In this document: positions 5,310 through 6,309 of the stretch, one piece after another | Position numbering within the stretch: position 1 is the first letter of the stretch | How the letters are laid out: each line of letters begins with the position of its first letter | NCBI GenBank assembly: GCA_002414125.1 | Contig: DHYN01000033.1 | Span: forward strand, 347-6,655 | DNA: 6,309 nt | Direction: 5' to 3' | Source of the DNA: Ruminococcus sp. UBA5129 | Lineage (GTDB): Bacteria > Bacillota > Clostridia > Oscillospirales > Ruminococcaceae | Notes under the pieces: model-generated | What the model saw: the letters and a program-made list of their open reading frames with translations, nothing else | Database searches by the model: none | Told to the model about the DNA's origin: nothing | Position numbers and translations under genes: made by a program

Positions 5310-6263
5310 ATGGCAACAGTTCTTGTAACAGGCGGATGCGGACTTATCGGTCAGCATGTTTGCTCCGGACTGCTAAAAAAAGGTAACGTGGTAATTTCTG
5401 CCGACCGTGAGGAAGGTCATTACAATACCGGTAAGGCACGTTATACTTTCGTTCAGGCTGATCCCACAGACAGAGATAAATACGAAGAAATATTTGAAAA
5501 AAACAAGATCGACATTCTTGTGCACGCTGCGTGTACGGTGGATAATGATATGGGCAATATTGTCGAAGAGAAGCAGATGAGCGATTGCAGATCGTGTGAC
5601 AAATTCATTTACGAGCTCGCTTTCAGCTCAGGTGTAAGCAAGATAATCATGCTCAGCACAAGTCAGGTCTATGAACAGCCCGATACGCGTGAGCCTATCC
5701 GTGAAGATCATCCGCTAAAGCCGATAACCAATTACGCCGTTATGAAGTTCGCTTCGGAAAAGGCATTTGTTGAAGCGCTCGGTTCAAAGCAGGACGTAAT
5801 TTGTGCGATAATTAGATTTGCACCCGTTTATACACATGATTTTGTTGATAACCTTGTTGCAAAGATCACCGATCCAAAGAGCGGCGGATATTTCGTTTAC
5901 GGCAAGGGTCAGTACGGATTCCAGTTCTGCTGTGTCCACAATCTCGTTGACTTTATTCTCTGCTTCGTGAAAAATGCCGATTCACATAAGTATTCTGGCG
6001 TTTATAATGTTGGCGACAAGCTGCTTATCACGGCTCTCGATATCATCAATTTCATGAGACTCCACCATCGTCTCGGAACCGTAGTTCAGAAGAATTCGGG
6101 CGGTACGATCTCAAAGTTCATTCAGAAAATTGGCGGCAGCAAGGAGGAAAAGACGAATTATCGTTATCTCAATCTTGCAAGACTTATGAGCAATACGATG
6201 CTCGACAATACAAAAGCTGCAAAGCTCCTGTCATTGAGGTGGGATCTGTATAAAACAAAGTGA
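5310..6263 (+). CDS. NAD-dependent epimerase/dehydratase (extended short-chain dehydrogenase)
   Basis: This 317-residue protein has a complete extended-SDR plan. VLVTGGCGLIG at 4-14 is the GxxGxxG nucleotide-binding turn of the Rossmann fold. An acidic D32 at the end of the second strand favours NAD(H) over NADP(H). QADPTD lies at 49-54 and VHAA at 71-74. LSTSQVYE at 115-122 carries the catalytic Ser/Thr, and Y142-x3-K146 is the catalytic pair. FVYGKGQYGFQFCCVHNLVDFI (195-216) and YNVGD (232-236) are typical of sugar-nucleotide epimerases and dehydratases. The substrate is unknown: no glycosyltransferase or sugar-nucleotide gene lies nearby. The C-terminal third (about 245-317) is basic and less recognisable. 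AGGAGG (5294-5299) lies 10 nt before the ATG, slightly long but clear. The gene has its own promoter. No convincing terminator separates it from the lipoprotein gene, so some read-through is possible. Confidence 0.92.
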   Translation: MATVLVTGGCGLIGQHVCSGLLKKGNVVISADREEGHYNTGKARYTFVQADPTDRDKYEEIFEKNKIDILVHAACTVDNDMGNIVEEKQMSDCRSCDKFIYELAFSSGVSKIIMLSTSQVYEQPDTREPIREDHPLKPITNYAVMKFASEKAFVEALGSKQDVICAIIRFAPVYTHDFVDNLVAKITDPKSGGYFVYGKGQYGFQFCCVHNLVDFILCFVKNADSHKYSGVYNVGDKLLITALDIINFMRLHHRLGTVVQKNSGGTISKFIQKIGGSKEEKTNYRYLNLARLMSNTMLDNTKAAKLLSLRWDLYKTK

Positions 6264-6273
6264 TCTCACTTTG
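6256..6273 (+). terminator. Weak hairpin overlapping the epimerase stop codon
   Basis: CAAAGTGATCTCACTTTG is a perfect inverted repeat that folds as 7 bp with a 4-nt loop and contains the stop codon. No T-run follows directly; the nearest T-rich stretches are GGTTTTA (6277-6283) and TTTTT (6290-6294). It may be a poor terminator or only an mRNA 3' end structure. The remaining bases to the window end hold no gene I can support. Confidence 0.35.
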
Positions 6274-6309
6274 CATGGTTTTATGATAAGTTTTTCGGGA
6301 AAGAGCCTT

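Noticed and set aside
1..6309. Mobile element, CRISPR array, toxin-antitoxin, phage or defence system
   Set aside because: All main genes match common housekeeping or transport families. There are no spaced repeats, transposase motifs or terminal inverted repeats, and no small toxin-like gene pairs.

Overview
The window looks like ordinary chromosome from a low-to-mid GC, Gram-positive anaerobe of the Clostridia, most like Ruminococcus or other Oscillospiraceae. The clues are strong GGAGG ribosome-binding sites, AT-rich intergenic DNA with near-consensus sigma-A promoters, a Clostridia-style sugar-binding lipoprotein, and a free-standing methionine-synthase activation protein. The taxon is an inference from style, not from a marker gene. 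I see no mobile element, CRISPR array, tRNA, rRNA, phage gene or defence system.

Layout. Positions 1-676 (minus strand) hold most of a TtcA/TilS-type PP-loop ATPase gene whose 3' end lies outside the window. It is divergent from a small membrane-anchored protein gene (862-1386, DUF2500-like C-terminus). The 185-bp gap between them carries two back-to-back promoters of the same form, TTGCAA-17-TATAAT. A strong intrinsic terminator (1395-1430) follows, and its T-run touches the ribosome-binding site of ung (1440-2111, family 1 uracil-DNA glycosylase). ung is tightly packed with metF (2121-2993, methylenetetrahydrofolate reductase) and a methionine synthase activation protein (2983-3648). These three form an apparent operon joining uracil excision to the methyl branch of folate metabolism. 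The methionine synthase catalytic core that metF and the activation protein would serve is not in the window.

After a 168-bp gap with a very good extended -10 promoter and a hairpin at the predicted transcript start comes an orphan extracellular solute-binding lipoprotein (3817-5214) with no permease or ATPase beside it. A further promoter, with a 10-bp palindrome in its spacer, precedes an extended short-chain dehydrogenase/NAD-dependent epimerase (5310-6263). A weak hairpin overlaps that gene's stop codon near the window end.

How the genes work together. MetF makes 5-methyl-THF. The activation protein would reductively re-methylate the cobalamin of a MetH encoded elsewhere. Ung removes uracil, whose incorporation rises when methylene-THF is scarce for thymidylate synthesis, so the ung-metF pairing may be functional or merely positional. 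The other genes appear to be independent units. I found no convincing undescribed system. The most interesting points are regulatory: the terminator abutting the ung ribosome-binding site, the hairpin at the start of the binding-protein transcript, and the paired divergent promoters.
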